Source of the DNA: Torymus aiolomorphi
Lineage: Eukaryota > Arthropoda > Insecta > Hymenoptera > Torymidae
Assembly: GCA_036365515.1 (NCBI GenBank)
Contig: CM070877.1
Location: 72,910,022 to 72,974,021, forward strand
Direction: 5' to 3'
Length of the DNA: 64,000 nt
Part shown: positions 46,955 through 59,800 of the stretch, piece by piece
How the letters are laid out: the number at the start of each line of letters is the position of its first letter
How positions within the stretch are numbered: position 1 is the stretch's first letter
Made by a program: the position numbers and the translations under genes
Notes under the pieces: generated by a model
What the model saw: the letters and a program-made list of their open reading frames with translations, nothing else
The model's database searches: none
Told to the model about the DNA's origin: nothing

Positions 46955-47122
46955 ACGCACGTACACACACACACACACACCCACCCACACCCATACCCAC
47001 ACACACATACGGACATTTTTAAAAATAGTATATTTTGACTCCAAATGACTCAAAACATCTTTCTAACATGTTATCTTGAAAACTTTTTTTTTCAGCGTCA
47101 CAAAGCTTCCTCTATGAGGAAG
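46955..47122 (-). repeat. CA microsatellite plus hairpin module
   Basis: (CA)n with ACGGACATTTT, about 100 bp of AT-rich spacer and TCACAAAGCTTCCTC then a TATGAGGAAG palindrome. This is the left module of the 5295 element in reverse orientation. Confidence 0.7.
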
Positions 47123-48139
47123 TAATAATAAAACCCTTGTATTTGTTTCAATTTTAATATAAAAGACCATTTCAAAAATCATTTTCTCAAGCAAAATAAT
47201 TTATTTCCATAATTTATTACTCAATACAAGTCAACTTATTGCGATAAAATTACTTTGTGTGCTATTCCGTATTTTATGGATCTGCGGTGTATTTATTTGA
47301 AAATTGAGAAAACTTGAGAATTCAATCTTGAAAATTCTAACACATTAGATTTTGGCGTCTATTCTATATAGACCAATCAAATGAGTTAATAACGACCAAT
47401 AAAAACAGTCTTACTGTGATAATAGATTTCAGCCATCACTTTTTTAAGAGAGGATATAAATTGATTAAAGACAAAACACCTTCGGTTTTTATGGGACCAT
47501 TCATTTTAAACACAGCCTTTCCTTTTCTTTTATTTGTAACACTTTCTAAAGCAACGATCAGTTCTGCTATTGGTGGCCAAACATTTTCATAATTATTTAA
47601 ACGCCGGTCAATTTCACATATATGTTTCAACTAAAAATTTTATTTCAATAATCAGTTTTTTAATAGTTATTTTTTAAAAAGGAAATATAATTTAAAAGTA
47701 GTACTTACAAAGTTAAAACCCGCAGGCTTAATCAGGGCTGGAAATTTTTGAAATATACTGTCTATAGATCATTTATTAAAAAACACTTTTACTTCATTAT
47801 CAATTCTTTTGAATTTTAAAATGAAGTCCTCATCTACTTGATTTGCGCTCTTTAAGTCATTCATCAAGACCGAGTTCGCAAAACCTAAAGAAAATATTAT
47901 TAACAGAAAGACGTATTTTTTAGATATTTTATTTTTAATATATTTATAATATAGTACACCTCTGGCCGACTTAGCTTCATCATCGATCATACCACCTTCT
48001 ACATACCATTTTTCGGGAGGTTCTGTCCTCGGAAGAAGCTCGGTAAGAGAAGTCACCAGGTATTTAAAACGGTCCTTAGATATACTGTAAAGAGAAATAT
48101 CCTATTATATACACTTACACACACCCACACACACACATA

Positions 48140-48256
48140 CACATGCACAGGCCTGCGGGAGGGGGGAGGTAGGGAGTGGGCGGGTGAGGAAGGGAGGGCA
48201 GGAGGGAGAGAGGAATAGTGGGAGGGACGGAGATAGAGAGGGAGAGAGGGAGAGCG

Positions 48257-48326
<70 letters not shown>
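48140..48326. repeat. Purine-rich tract with (GA)n
   Basis: GGGA/GGAG-rich sequence grading into a pure GA run at about 48255-48326. Lies in a putative intron of the exons above. Confidence 0.9.
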
Positions 48327-48329
<3 letters not shown>

Positions 48330-48689
48330 CGAGATTTAAAAAGATGTACCATTTTACTTACGTAAAAATATCTTGATCAAAATCGTGTGATAAGACTAGA
48401 TTTGCTACGTCATAATGGTTAAGTAATCTTTGTTTTATATCAACGATATCATCATCATTTAAAATACAGTCTTCACTGTTTTCTCCTATAATAAATAACC
48501 TTCCAGCCTCAACATCTTTTAAATATGCACAAAGCGAATTACGACCTTCATGCGTCTTTTTTAGTATCTGATATATAATGTTTTCAGCGTTGAAGTTTTG
48601 AGATAAAACTAAAAAAATGGTAATAATTTAGTGTTGAATCTTTCTGAATAATAGACAGATAGTAATAAAACAACTGTTAAAAATTAACT

Positions 48690-48836
48690 TCTATGTACAC
48701 ACACACATACATACATCCATACAGACATTTTAAAAAAAACATGTATTTTGATTCCTAACATCTCGAAAAACAATTATAACATGTTTTTTCAACAACTCAA
48801 CAAATTACTATCACAAAGCTTTCTCTAGGAGGAAGC
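48690..48836 (-). repeat. Short CA run and hairpin module
   Basis: CACACACACATACATACATCC, ACAGACATTTT, about 90 bp, then TCACAAAGCTTTCTC and TAGGAGGAAGC. Another reversed copy of the left module of the 5295 element, with one mismatch in the palindrome. Confidence 0.65.
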
Positions 48837-49170
48837 AAAAACTAAATATTGCTTACTAAGCAAGGTAGTTCATTGCGTACGTTGATTCATACTAAGCCCT
48901 TCAACATTACCTCGTGATAATCCGCTGCTAGTCGGAATTGCTTGCGTTCGTGAATGTTGATCGGTCATTGGTTCAATTGCTTCAATTGAATTATTTGCTG
49001 TTTGTTGTCGTAATACTGGTTGAAGTACATCTGTGCCTCTACTGAAGGGTGTCATAAATTGAACGTTTGGGGTCCCATAAGGCATTGCGTACTGTGCATT
49101 GGCGAGTACGTCTAATGCAGCTCTAACGTGAGTGCTTAATCCAACATTTGGTGCAAATGGTGATCCTTAA

Positions 49171-50408
49171 TTCACGTTATGCGTACCTGAAATATTTCGT
49201 TATTATTTAAACATTGAATAATAATTAAAAAAAGTACTACTTTTTAATACAATTTTTTGAAGAAAACATAACAATCAATATTCAAAGTATTCTAAAACGT
49301 ATGTCTCGGCACCATCTAAAGCTTAAGGAGGTTCGGAAGTTTCCTTAAAAATGAGCCAGCCTTATCAAATTTTGGGAATTTGTTTCTGAAGTCAAATAAA
49401 CAGTACTTGAATTTTTCAATATTTTTTATCAGGCATTTTTTAAAGAAAACAAAGTTTGATAATAGGAACTTTTAGCATAGGTTCCTATAGGACTAGCATC
49501 GATTTCGATGTATAGCATTGAAAAAACATATGATGGAAATGAGAACCAAGTAAAACAAAAAATGATATGGATAGCTTAATTAATATACAAACAAATAAGC
49601 GCAAGAAAATGATACGTTACCAGACATTTCGAAAAATAACAAATGTTTCAAAATAAAAATAGCAGTAGAAAATAAGAAAAGAACATGGCCGCGATTGAAT
49701 CGCGGCAACACCGCAATGCTGACGTTCCGCGCGAAATTCAAATAGGATAAGTATACGAACCGTAAAATATTAACTTTATTCAACAGATTTAAGCAATTTT
49801 GTAACTTTAATATTTAATAGAAACATTTTCATAATAGATAGTTGCAAATATTAAAAATAATGAAATTGTAAATGCTATTGGCATAGGTAAATATAAAATG
49901 AATATAATATCATGTAAAATATTCAAACTTATATTATGTATTACAAACCTTTGGACTTTTTCAACATTGTAAGTAACAATTATTCAGAACATATAATTAT
50001 TTGCTATCACAACTGTAATGACATATTAAATAGTATTTGATCCTTACGGATAACATTAAAATTATATAAATAATATTAGCGCTTTTAAATAATATCAAAG
50101 CTGTACTTTCGTACTAATGATTTTTGGCTGTTCTCGGCCCTGCCGGCCGAGAAGCCTTTTATGCAGACTCGATTCCCACATATTTTTAACATACTTAAAT
50201 AGTATTTTATCCTTAAAAATAGCATAACATTTTTTAAGAACATAAATAAGTACATTATTTTGCGAACGCTTTCAAGTAATCTAAAAGTAGTTGTACTTTT
50301 ATACTTATTGAATTTAGCATATTTAACTAGTTTTGTTTCAATCTTAAAACTACTAAAATATTTTTGTCAAGTAAAAAAAAAAACCATAATTATAAACACA
50401 ATTATGAA
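49171..50408. other. AT-rich spacer, no gene seen
   Basis: No coding motif. A GC-rich hairpin TTCTCGGCC...GGCCGAGAA stands out at about 50132-50155; otherwise featureless. Confidence 0.5.
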
Positions 50409-53400
50409 TTATGTCAACGATTTTAAGTAATCCAAAATACTCTTCATAATTTTTTTATTATTAATCAACTGGGGTTTCCCTTCTTTATCACTCCTTAAAA
50501 AAGTTATAGTCTGAGCTTCACCTTCAGTCTTATATTTCTGAATTAATGCTTCGTAACTAATGTCAGAAGAAGCCAGTCTCTTTTGCATCTCGATACTAAT
50601 AACATGTTTCATAGGTTCAAAGGACGGTAAAAGTTCTTTGGTTCTTTTGTTCTTGTGTAAAATTGTCAAAATTCCGTCAGTTGATGTTTGAGTACGTATT
50701 ATATCATCAACATTTAAATAAGAAATTATTAATTTTTCCAGCATAGTGACATCAAACTGGGCATCGTGTGCATTATTGCAGGAAAGTGAAAGTTCACTTG
50801 CAAGAGATGTCAATTTGTAACCATCCGTTCTGTTAGGAAATCTTTGTCGAAAAAGATGTAAAGTGTCAGAAAATCCTGATATTACTTTTCTATACTCTTC
50901 TAACCGATTCAATTCTTTGATTGCAAAAATGATCCGTGTTGAATCGAATCTACAATTGTGAGCTACAAGAATGCACATTTTCTCTAGTTTTTTCAAAAAA
51001 TCTAATAAATTATCAAACACAAGTCGACGAGGTTTGGTGTTCACTTCTTTTCCATGCTGAAATAATTGTTTGTGAACTCTACACATTCCATGTATTTTCG
51101 AGGCATTAGGATCAATGGTACTTGCAGGTGTTATACCTACAAGTAAAACAGTTGAATGTGGATTCTCCAGATTTCATCGATATTTGTAAAATATCACGTG
51201 TGAATTCAAATCCTCCCGTTTCAAGATCAAAAAATACGATAGCGAAATCTGAATGACTAAAATGCTCAATATCATTAGGTTTTAATGTGTTATATTTTTC
51301 AATAACAGTATCTGTTTGTCTTTGGCTTGCTTCATTTTCCAACAGTCCCATATTACTTTTGTATGTATCGCCTTCAGAATTTTCTCTCCTATTACGCAAT
51401 TGACTTCGTTTAGCCTTTAATTATAAACGTCGTCTTTTGAACAACGGTTTACTCGCATTTTCTTTTCTTCTAATTAATCTATCAGTCTCCTTGTGAACAT
51501 ACTTACTAAGCATAGATTGGGAGGTAATATTTATATTATCCATTGATTCTTTTAAGTAACCAGGACCAAGGTTTTTTTGAGCTACAGTACATGCGAAACG
51601 AAAATCTGATGATTCTGATGTGCTATACGAAAGTCGTTTAGGTGCTTTACTACACATCGAGTTATTTAGGCTTTCGCTAGCCTGACTGCTAGCTGCAGCA
51701 GCAAATTTTTGTGCATTAGCTGATAAATCAAAAAAAGTTTTTTTCAAAACTTCAAAAAGAATTGCATTTCTTAATCTGATTCCTTTAAAATTTTCTTTCT
51801 CTGCCTCATTTTGACACCAACCGCCACAGTTCTCATGATGATCAAAAACATGGTAAGGTATATTTTCTATTGAAGCCTGAATTTGTTGTACATTGCCTAA
51901 ATTTTGTTTTATTGCGCAAGTGAAACAGCGTTGAAGATGTTTGATATTCTCATTACTTAATTCACGATCAGGATCTTTCTTCTTGTCGTTATGAACTTCG
52001 TGTAAAATATTACCTGCGCCTTTTGAAGTATGATTCATATCTGATTGCTTGATGATATTACAAACCCCTGCATTTTTCAAAGATGCCATGCTACAACTAT
52101 CATTGTCACCAATGAAAACTCCAACTTCAACATTAGCATTCTTCAAAATACTACTATAAGCTACTAATTGCACTGCTCCATCTGCTTCCATAGATTTAGA
52201 GCTACCGTAAAAATTCAATCGACAGTCATGGTCTTTCACTTTTCCTGTAACTTGTCCAGCTTCACAAATTCTACATTTGCGATTTCGAGTGCAGTAATCC
52301 AAAATTTTTCCTGATTTCAAGCCTATCAATGCACAATAACCATTCAGACTGTCGTAAGCGTATCCATTGCCACGCTGACCACTCCATATCATACGGAGCG
52401 AAAATTCTAACTAATGTTTCTTCTTTATCATTACTCTGTAATGAATTTGTTTCGACAATCAAGAATCCTTCTCGCATATCTTCAGGTCTGTAATAGAAAG
52501 ATCAGGAATAACACAATAAATAACTTTTTCAATGAATTTGTGGTAAAATCAGTGTTTTTATTTAATTATATTTTAAGTCGAATGAATAGTACATATTTGT
52601 TTCTTATGATCTAATTTAGTAATTCTACAGATTTAAGAAAACCATAATTTATAAAAGTGTATTTGTTAAAATATTGTATCTAAAATATTTTTGCATATTT
52701 CAATAAATTAAAAGACATAATAGTTAAAAAAATACAGATTGATTCAACATATTATTTGCAACAATAAATACCCATAGCACTTGTCTTGTAAAGTTGATAG
52801 TTTCTGTGTAAATGACTTATTATGTGTTTTTTCATCTGTCGGCAATTGGCTGATATTTTGAATTTTTTAAAATTAAGATATACAATAATTTAAAAAATAC
52901 TGGCAGATTGTATATCTAATTTATAACAAAAAATATCTCTTGCATTTTTTGTTTTAGGTTAATAGTTTTAAAGGAAAAAATTTATAAAGAAATTTCTTAT
53001 GTTACAACGAAAACAAAAGATTTTATTACTTTGTTATAAATTACAATATACAATCTGCCAGTAGCCAGTTGTCGATACATGAAAAAATACTTCATAAGTA
53101 ATTTATACAGAAACTATCAACTTTACAAAAAAAGTACTATGGTATTTATTATTGCAAATAATATGCTAAATCTACCTGTATTTTATTTTTAATTTCAATT
53201 GACTGAAATGTACACAGATATTTGAGGTACGATAACTCATCAAGTGTACTGCGTGCTGCTACTCTACAGACCAGTACTTGAGAGTACATTATTTTCGAAG
53301 TAAAAAAAAATAAGAAAATAAAGTTGTAAATGTTCTAGGGTATCATTGTCTAAAAACAATTGAATTGAAATATGTATGAATCTTAAGTACACGATATCTC

Positions 53401-54297
53401 AATATAAAAAAATCTTTCACAAATAATTATATACAAATTATTATAATTATTGTATAATATTGTATTGCATAAGTCAGAGTGTAGAAATTGATTCATATTA
53501 TTGTATCCTATAAAAATATTAAGATAGTTATTTATTCTACTTAAGCTTTTTCAACGTACAGTAACTTCTTCAATTCTTCTATATTTTCTAGTGTTAAGAC
53601 TCGTTCCAAAGTAGTTGCTTCTATACGGCTCTCTTTTGCTACAAACTCTACCACAGGGACAATTATTCGCTCATGCGTTTTAAATGTTTTTGCATCCAAA
53701 CAAGGTATACCCATTGCACTTAAAAACTTATTAAGATATATTAGAAGTGTTACAAATGTGTGTATCTATATGAAGAAATTCGTATATTAACCTAATACAG
53801 CTTTGGTATTGGAAGTGTATAACTTTTTGTCACTAGCTGGATTTCTATATTCTCTTCCAGTTTTTACTGCATTTTCTTGTAAGCAATTTCTGCATCGAAT
53901 ATACAAAATGGAAGAAACACCCCTTACTGTTTCTCTTTCAATATTTTGAAATAATAAAGGTTCCTTACAACTAGTGCAAACCATATTTTTGGCCAAGAGC
54001 TTCATATCAATGATTCGGTTTCCTTCTATGGGCACTTCGTTTTCTTCTTCTACGTTCTGATCAATTAATACTTTTTTATTTTTTTTTTTCAGTTTCGGAT
54101 CGTTTTAGCATGTGATTGTATAGTTTTTTTTTATAAACTTTCCTTTCCATCGTGGCTTTTCTTCGGATATTGTGAGCTATGTATGTGTAGTTTTTGTGGT
54201 TATGTTTATAGCTTTCAATCGCTCGCTTCATATAGAGCCAATTCGAACCTAACGGGTAATGCCAACTTACTTCTTTCGCGACGTTGCCACATTTCAC
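50409..54297 (-). pseudogene. Mutator-like transposase fused to DEDDh 3'-5' exonuclease domain
   Basis: Exon pieces on the minus strand: 54297-54076 basic N-terminus; 54035-53787 with GNRIIDMKLL, CTSCKEPLLF, CRNC and KAVLG, then a GT donor; 53717-53541 GIPCLDAKTFKTHERIIVPV. After an inverted-repeat insertion (52748-53165), 52392-51421 carries YDSLNGYCALIGLKSGKILD, CRIC, GSSKSMEADGAVQL, GVFIGDNDSCSM, KQSDMNHTSKG, HHENCGGWC, and SESLNNSMCSKAPKR. One in-frame TAA (51421) precedes 51399-50409: FFDLETGGFEFTRDILQIS (Exo I), AHNCRFDSTRI (Exo II), SCNNAHDAQFDVTML (Exo III with His). A frameshift near 51112 splits the exonuclease. The transposase half resembles animal Mutator-like domain proteins. The pair may be a transposon gene with a captured nuclease. 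Confidence 0.72.
52748..53165. repeat. Inverted-repeat element of 418 bp in the transposase gene
   Basis: Arms CATATTATTTGCAA and inward through AAAGTTGATAGTTTCTGTGT are repeated in reverse at 53040-53165. A second inner pair, CAGATTGTATAT and its complement, flanks an AT-rich centre. It occupies the place where transposase sequence between 53541 and 52480 is missing. Probably a MITE. Confidence 0.8.
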
Positions 54298-54299
54298 TT

Positions 54300-54844
54300 A
54301 AAAATTGTTGTGCTTGATTTGGATATAAATGCAATAAAATAATTGTTACAAACTAGCACTTTGAACACTAATACACTCAAAATGAATTTTCTAATAATTT
54401 TATACAATATAAATCAGTGCAATTTATTTTTTAGGCAACTCAATTTTGGTTATCTTAAGTTGGTATGTGTGACGTCATCCAATGTAAAAGCATAGGGTAC
54501 CCCCTTCACCTCACCATCCCCCCGCTAACACTCCCGAACCTCCTTAACAGCGCTTACCTTCCATGTTCAAGTAGTTGGCTTAGCTTTACCTTCTCTTGGA
54601 CCTTCGCGCGATTGGAGAGCAGCTTGTATCCGCGGCTTTATCTCATGTATACACTTTTTGAAGGAAACAGAAGTACGGTTCGAAACGTAATTTTTTTCCT
54701 ATCTCGATGGAGTATGCCTAACGACTACATCCTCATCGTGTAGAATTGGTATATTCTCCGTGTTTATATTGTTTACATGTAAGTAACGGCTGTTTGCTGC
54801 GAAGAATCGGCAGCGCGGTAGAGAAAGATTTTTGTGTGTAATTT
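54300..54844. other. Spacer, no gene recognised
   Basis: 54420-54780 has moderate GC with no readable protein family. It is not a tRNA or snRNA as far as I can tell. Confidence 0.45.
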
Positions 54845-55111
54845 ATATCGACGGCTGAGCGGAACAAGATGCTATCTCGGCCGGGGCTCACAGAAGATGC
54901 TATCTCGGCCAAAACTAGCTGGAAATGTTACTCGGCCAAGATAGCACGTTCTCTGTGGCTCGGCCGAGATAGCATCTTCTGTGAGCCTCGACCGAGATAG
55001 CACGTTCCGTGAGCCTCGGCCGAGATAGCACCTTCTGTTAGCCTCGGCCGAGATAGCATCTTCTATTAGTGTTAGTTGAGATAGCATCTTGTTCCGCTCA
55101 GCCGTCGATAT
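54845..55111. mobile_element. 267-bp inverted-repeat element with internal minisatellite
   Basis: Ends ATATCGACGGCTGAGCGGAA and its exact complement (55092-55111), extending through CAAGATGCTATCTC. Between them is an array of about 36-38 bp units centred on CTCGGCCGAGATAGCA and TTCTGTGAGC, five to six copies; CTCGGCCGAG is itself a palindrome. Confidence 0.85.
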
Positions 55112-55177
55112 ACACATGTATTGATAATAGTAGAATTTTGTTTTCTTAAATTGCTCTAGAATCATGATTAGAGATGT

Positions 55178-55256
55178 CTATATGGATGTGTGTGTATGTG
55201 TGTGTATGTGTGTGTATGTGTGTGATATGCATGTGTGTATGTATGTGTATGTGAGA
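55178..55256 (+). repeat. TG/TATG microsatellite
   Basis: GTGTGTATG-type repeats preceded by GATGTCTATATGG, which resembles the microsatellite part of the 5295 module. Confidence 0.85.
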
Positions 55257-55489
55257 AAATCCCAGGAACTTTAAAAATGGTGACTACAAATTTTTGGTAA
55301 CTCCAAAATTTTAGATTTAAAAGGCTATATTTCAAGTTCATTATAAAGCACATGCCTGAACTAAAGCTCAAAATGTTTAGTTTTTAATAGAGGAATAAAA
55401 AGAAATCAACTTAAGGTAGTTCTCCAATATATCAAAAAGTGGGTTTCGAAAGTAACAAAATTCTAGCATGTATAAAAATCTAAAGAATT

Positions 55490-55917
55490 GTTTGATCGAG
55501 CCGAGTGCACTCCAGTACCAGAGCCGCCTTGCAATGACGCGGGCCGCGACGATGCGACTCTGCATCGGGCCCGCTCCGTCTCTAACAATGGACTAGCGCA
55601 GCTGCCGCGGCATGGCGACGATCCGTCTCGAAATGAACCACACTTGGGGCACATTTTCGAACTGGGAACGGGAAACTGTTTGGCGGGAACAGAGGACCAT
55701 TTCTAATTGCTCGCAGGAGCTCTATGACAAAGGAGCTCCCCCGGCTCTAAATTTTTTCCGTGTAGGGTTTGAAAATAATTTATATAATCGTGTTTCTTAC
55801 TGTCATACGTCTAGGTGAATCCCTTATTTGCGTGGACCTGGCGTCCTTCGGCTATTTAGGTTAAAGAGTTTTCTAAATAATTGTCTTGCTTATTATTGCA
55901 CGTCTACGTAACTCCCT
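55490..55917 (-). repeat. GC-rich dispersed repeat, copy 2
   Basis: 55490-55772 is the reverse complement counterpart of 34047-34343. 55775-55917 holds two units of about 100 bp with AATTATTTATATAATCGT or AATAATTGTCTTGCTTA, a CGTCTACGTAACTCCCTTAT end and GGCGTCCTTCGGCTA; a third unit continues at 61208 beyond the inserted transposon. Confidence 0.75.
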
Positions 55918-56891
55918 TATATGAGGCGTTTCACGTCAAATGTCCCAGCGCGGCGCGCGAGCGCCAAATCGTCCTATATCTAGCTCATGTTTACGATACT
56001 AAAACGTACTTAAAAAAATTTTATGATAAGCATTTCCGACGTATTTTTTCCTCAGCTTTCCAATGGTGTAGGCAGTTTTCCCGAAATTTTCCATTTTCGC
56101 CTTCAAAAAGTACAAAACGTGTTATATCTTAAAAAGTGTATTTTTAATATTTTTTTTTACCCTCTAGATCAAAAGCTGAGCATTTTTTACGTACAAAAGG
56201 ATAGTTTCCAAAGAGTGCCCGAAAGGGTTTCTGCGAGAAATAGAATGCAAAAGAGTAGACGCATCGCCTTTCCGGCGCGCGGGACTACGCGGTACAGCGC
56301 GCGGGCTGCGCTCGCCTCGTTTAATAATAATCGTTTATAATCTTTAATTCTTTACCTGTTTTTTTTCTATTCTTGAATAACGCATGGAGTAATATTTTAT
56401 TAATTATTTCATAAAAAAATAAAATTTCAAAATTAACAGCAATATGTGCATACTCTTGTACTAACGTTTGTTTTTCAGTGTAGATAATGTTTTTGTTTTT
56501 TTACGTGCTATATCTCGAAAAGTATATTTTTAGTATTTTGTTTTACCCATAATATTGAAAGCTATCCTTTTTTTAGGTAGGAAAGGATATTTCCCAAAAA
56601 GTGTCCAAGATGTTTGTTTTATGCTATGCAAATAAAACGCGAAAGATTATATGCACGGCAGGGCGAAAGCATATTCTACGCTACGCGCGGTACAGCGCGG
56701 TTTGCCGTGCGACACGGAATCATTTATTCTTCATTCGGTAGGTGGCGTCCACACTTTTTACTCTGTATGCAAATTGTCATGTCAAAAGTATATAATTACC
56801 ATAACTTTTTATCTTTTTCCTCCTCTAATTTTTTCGAATTTGTCGTTGATAGCAAAGAAAAAGCTTGCCATTTCTGTTATAAACGATTAAA

Positions 56892-59800
56892 ATGGATTCA
56901 CATTGGAAATTGAAATGTATAAATCCTTTAAATAAAAATGATCACTCTGCATCTAAGAATTTGGCTGATTTTCCAACACTTTTAAGAAGTGGATTTCCTT
57001 TAGTATCTGAAAATGCTAAAATATGTTTAACCTGTCGACGCCAAATTTATAATCAGAAATCAAATTTACCTCAAACTGATGCTAAAAAAGCTAAAATAGT
57101 GTGTGATGATGAATATCATAAAGCTGGTGTTGCAGTTCTCCAACAAATTAAGAAAAAATTTTCAGAGTTAACAAATAAGCAAGAAAGAATTCAGCTATTA
57201 ACTCTTGCACCGGAGTTTTGGTCTCGTAAGAACTTGATGCGAGAATTCAATTGCAGTGAACGGGAGGCTCGTGAAGCGAAAGATTTGGTAGCAAATAGCG
57301 GAATATTTTCAATACCTGCTAAGAAACGTGGCAAACTACTTCCAGCTGATACTGTAAATTCTGTCAAATCTTTTTATGAGAGAGATGATGTAAGTCGAAT
57401 CATGCCGGGTTCAAAAGATTATCTATCTATTAAACAGAGTAATGGCAAAAGAGAACATATTCAAAAAAGATTACTGCTTGGTAATTTAAATGAATTGTAT
57501 AATTTATATAAAAAAGAAAATGAGTACGTTAACATTGGTTTTACAAAATTTACAGAATTGAGGCCACCATATTGTGTTTTAGCTGGGAGTAGCGGTACAC
57601 ATAATGTATGCGTGTGCAGGCATCACGAAAATGTGAAGCTCATGCTAAGTGCTATGGACATAGAAAATTTAACTAAAGACACCCAATTGCCCCTGAAAAA
57701 CTATCACGATTGCATCCAAGCAATTGTGAGTAATGATTCACACGATAGATGTTATTTGGGTGACTGCTTGGATTCCCCCAATACGTCTATATTACGAAAA
57801 CATTTACTTAAATGTTTTGATGAAAATGATATTTTTCAAATCGAGTATCAATCGTGGTTTCTAACAGATAGGTGTACAATAGCTTCCAAAACTGTAAATG
57901 TGCACGAATTTATGGACATACTGGGGGAGAAATTAATGAAATTAAAAACTCACGATTTTTTTGCTAAGAAACAATCACTTTTTGTAAATAACGTAAAAAG
58001 CAATCTTAAAGAAGGAGAATTTCTCGTGTGTTGCGATTTTGCAGAAAATTATGCTTTCGTTATACAAAATTCTACACAATCCTTCCACTGGAATAACAAC
58101 CAAGCAACAGTTTTTAGAGTTGTAGTGTACTATAAACAAAACGATGAACTCAAACATGTAAGCATTGCTGTGATTTCCGACAACTTAAATCATGATACCA
58201 TAGCCGTTTATGAATATCAAAAAATAGTAATATCTTATCTTAAAACTAATTTTGCAGTCAAGAAAGTTTATTATTTGACTGATGGAGCAGGTCAGCATTT
58301 TAAAAATAAATTCAATTTTCAAAATCTTCTTTTTCACGAGAAAGATTTTGGAGTTACAGCTGAGTGGCATTCTCATGCCACAGCACATGGCAAAGGTGCA
58401 TGCGATGGTAAGGTAAAAGTACCCTTTACGGAACAGTTGTTGCTAGTTTAGAGTTTGGATTGAGATTAAAACTATTGTACAGGAGTAATATTTACAATTT
58501 TTAGATATTAATCGATGGGGTAAAGATCAAAGATTAAAATGAGACCTTAAAAAGGCAAATTGAATACGAATTGTAATTATTACAATTAAAAAACCAAATC
58601 GACACCAAGTACGTATTATGGAACGACATTTTTACAGATTGTCCCCCCGTTCCATAATCGATGTCTCCATTTTGGAGCAGGATAGAAATCAGTTTTAATT
58701 TAATAACTTATGTACTATTTTACTTACAATAAGTGGCTTATGATATACAAATGAAGATTTTAAATTTTTTATAATTTTTTTATTAAAAAACATGAACACA
58801 AAATACAATTTTAAACGTATCAAATTAATACAATAATTGCATACAACTTAAAATACTTAATACTTATTTTTAAATATCTGAAATAACAATTAATTTATTT
58901 TTTGGTTTGGAATTATTATTTGCTACGCTATTTTCATTTGGAGCATAGTCTCTTCTTCCATCGTATTACTTTTTAAGTTATTTTCAAGATTACTCGAGTG
59001 AAGATTTATTTTTTCAGAAGTTATTACACTTTCTTGACAAATCTCATTATTAACTGTTCGACTGATAGATTCTTGTGTTTGATCATTGTATACTATATTG
59101 CAGATGGAGAAAAAACTCCTAAAAAAATTTAATATGATTAAATTAAGAAAAATGTGAATATAGTTACATGAATAATTTGTAATTAGATTGTACGAACCAC
59201 ATTGACTTAGTTTCTCAATCAAATTTTCTGTTGTAAAATCTTCACAGTTATCGAGTAACCATTCTTCATTTAATATGCAATTCTCCTTATTTAAACTGTT
59301 GCTTAGTTCTATACTACTTTTCTATATGAGGTTTTAAAACTTTAGACGTGCTAGGTCTTGAAGGAGATTCTTGTGGATCTTTACAGCTCTGTGGAGAGAT
59401 GTGGCTGGGACATTCAATTTAGCTGCAATTTGCAGTGCAGCCTTAACTGCATTAAAAGCTTTTTTGAAATTGTAATGCAGAATACAGTCTCCTTTTGATT
59501 TTTAGTTTCCTTTTGTCTGGTTGAACTTTCTTGCGAATAACTTTGTTGTGCTAAGCATTCTTTAACATCTCTTTAATATCTTCCGTAGTCTCATTTTATT
59601 TGTCTTATGTTGTGCCTTTATTATTTTTCTTCGCTGTAATTTTTCCTGAGTTTCATAAAATCTGTAAAAAATAAAAAAGAAATTTCTAAAGGAATGTAAC
59701 TTACGAACTGATTTTTTATCAAATTTATGGTTAGGTTTGTTATTTATGTTTCACAATCAGAATTTCACAAACAAATATATACTTACTTATTAGTAAAATG

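Larger units (their letters stand above)
47436..49170 (-). other. Possible exons of an unrecognised multi-exon gene
   Basis: Several minus-strand segments look exon-like. About 49170-48870: PNVGLSTHVRAALDVLANAQ and a Gln/Ser-rich tail ending TQ before a stop. About 48600-48360, preceded by a TTTTTTTAG acceptor: KKTHEGRNSLCAYLKDVEAG, GRLFIIGENSEDC, DIKQRLLNHYDVANLVLSHD, followed by CGTAAG-like donor. 48056-47910: TELLPRTEPPEKWYVEGGMI. 47630-47436: CEIDRRLNNYENVWPPIAEL. They are separated by short introns and a GA tract. The last two remind me of uncharacterised multicopy insect proteins, so a mobile-element origin is likely. I cannot name the product. Confidence 0.35.

Noticed and set aside
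54465..54743. 92-codon frame in GC-moderate spacer
   Set aside because: No recognisable domain, no splice or promoter context.
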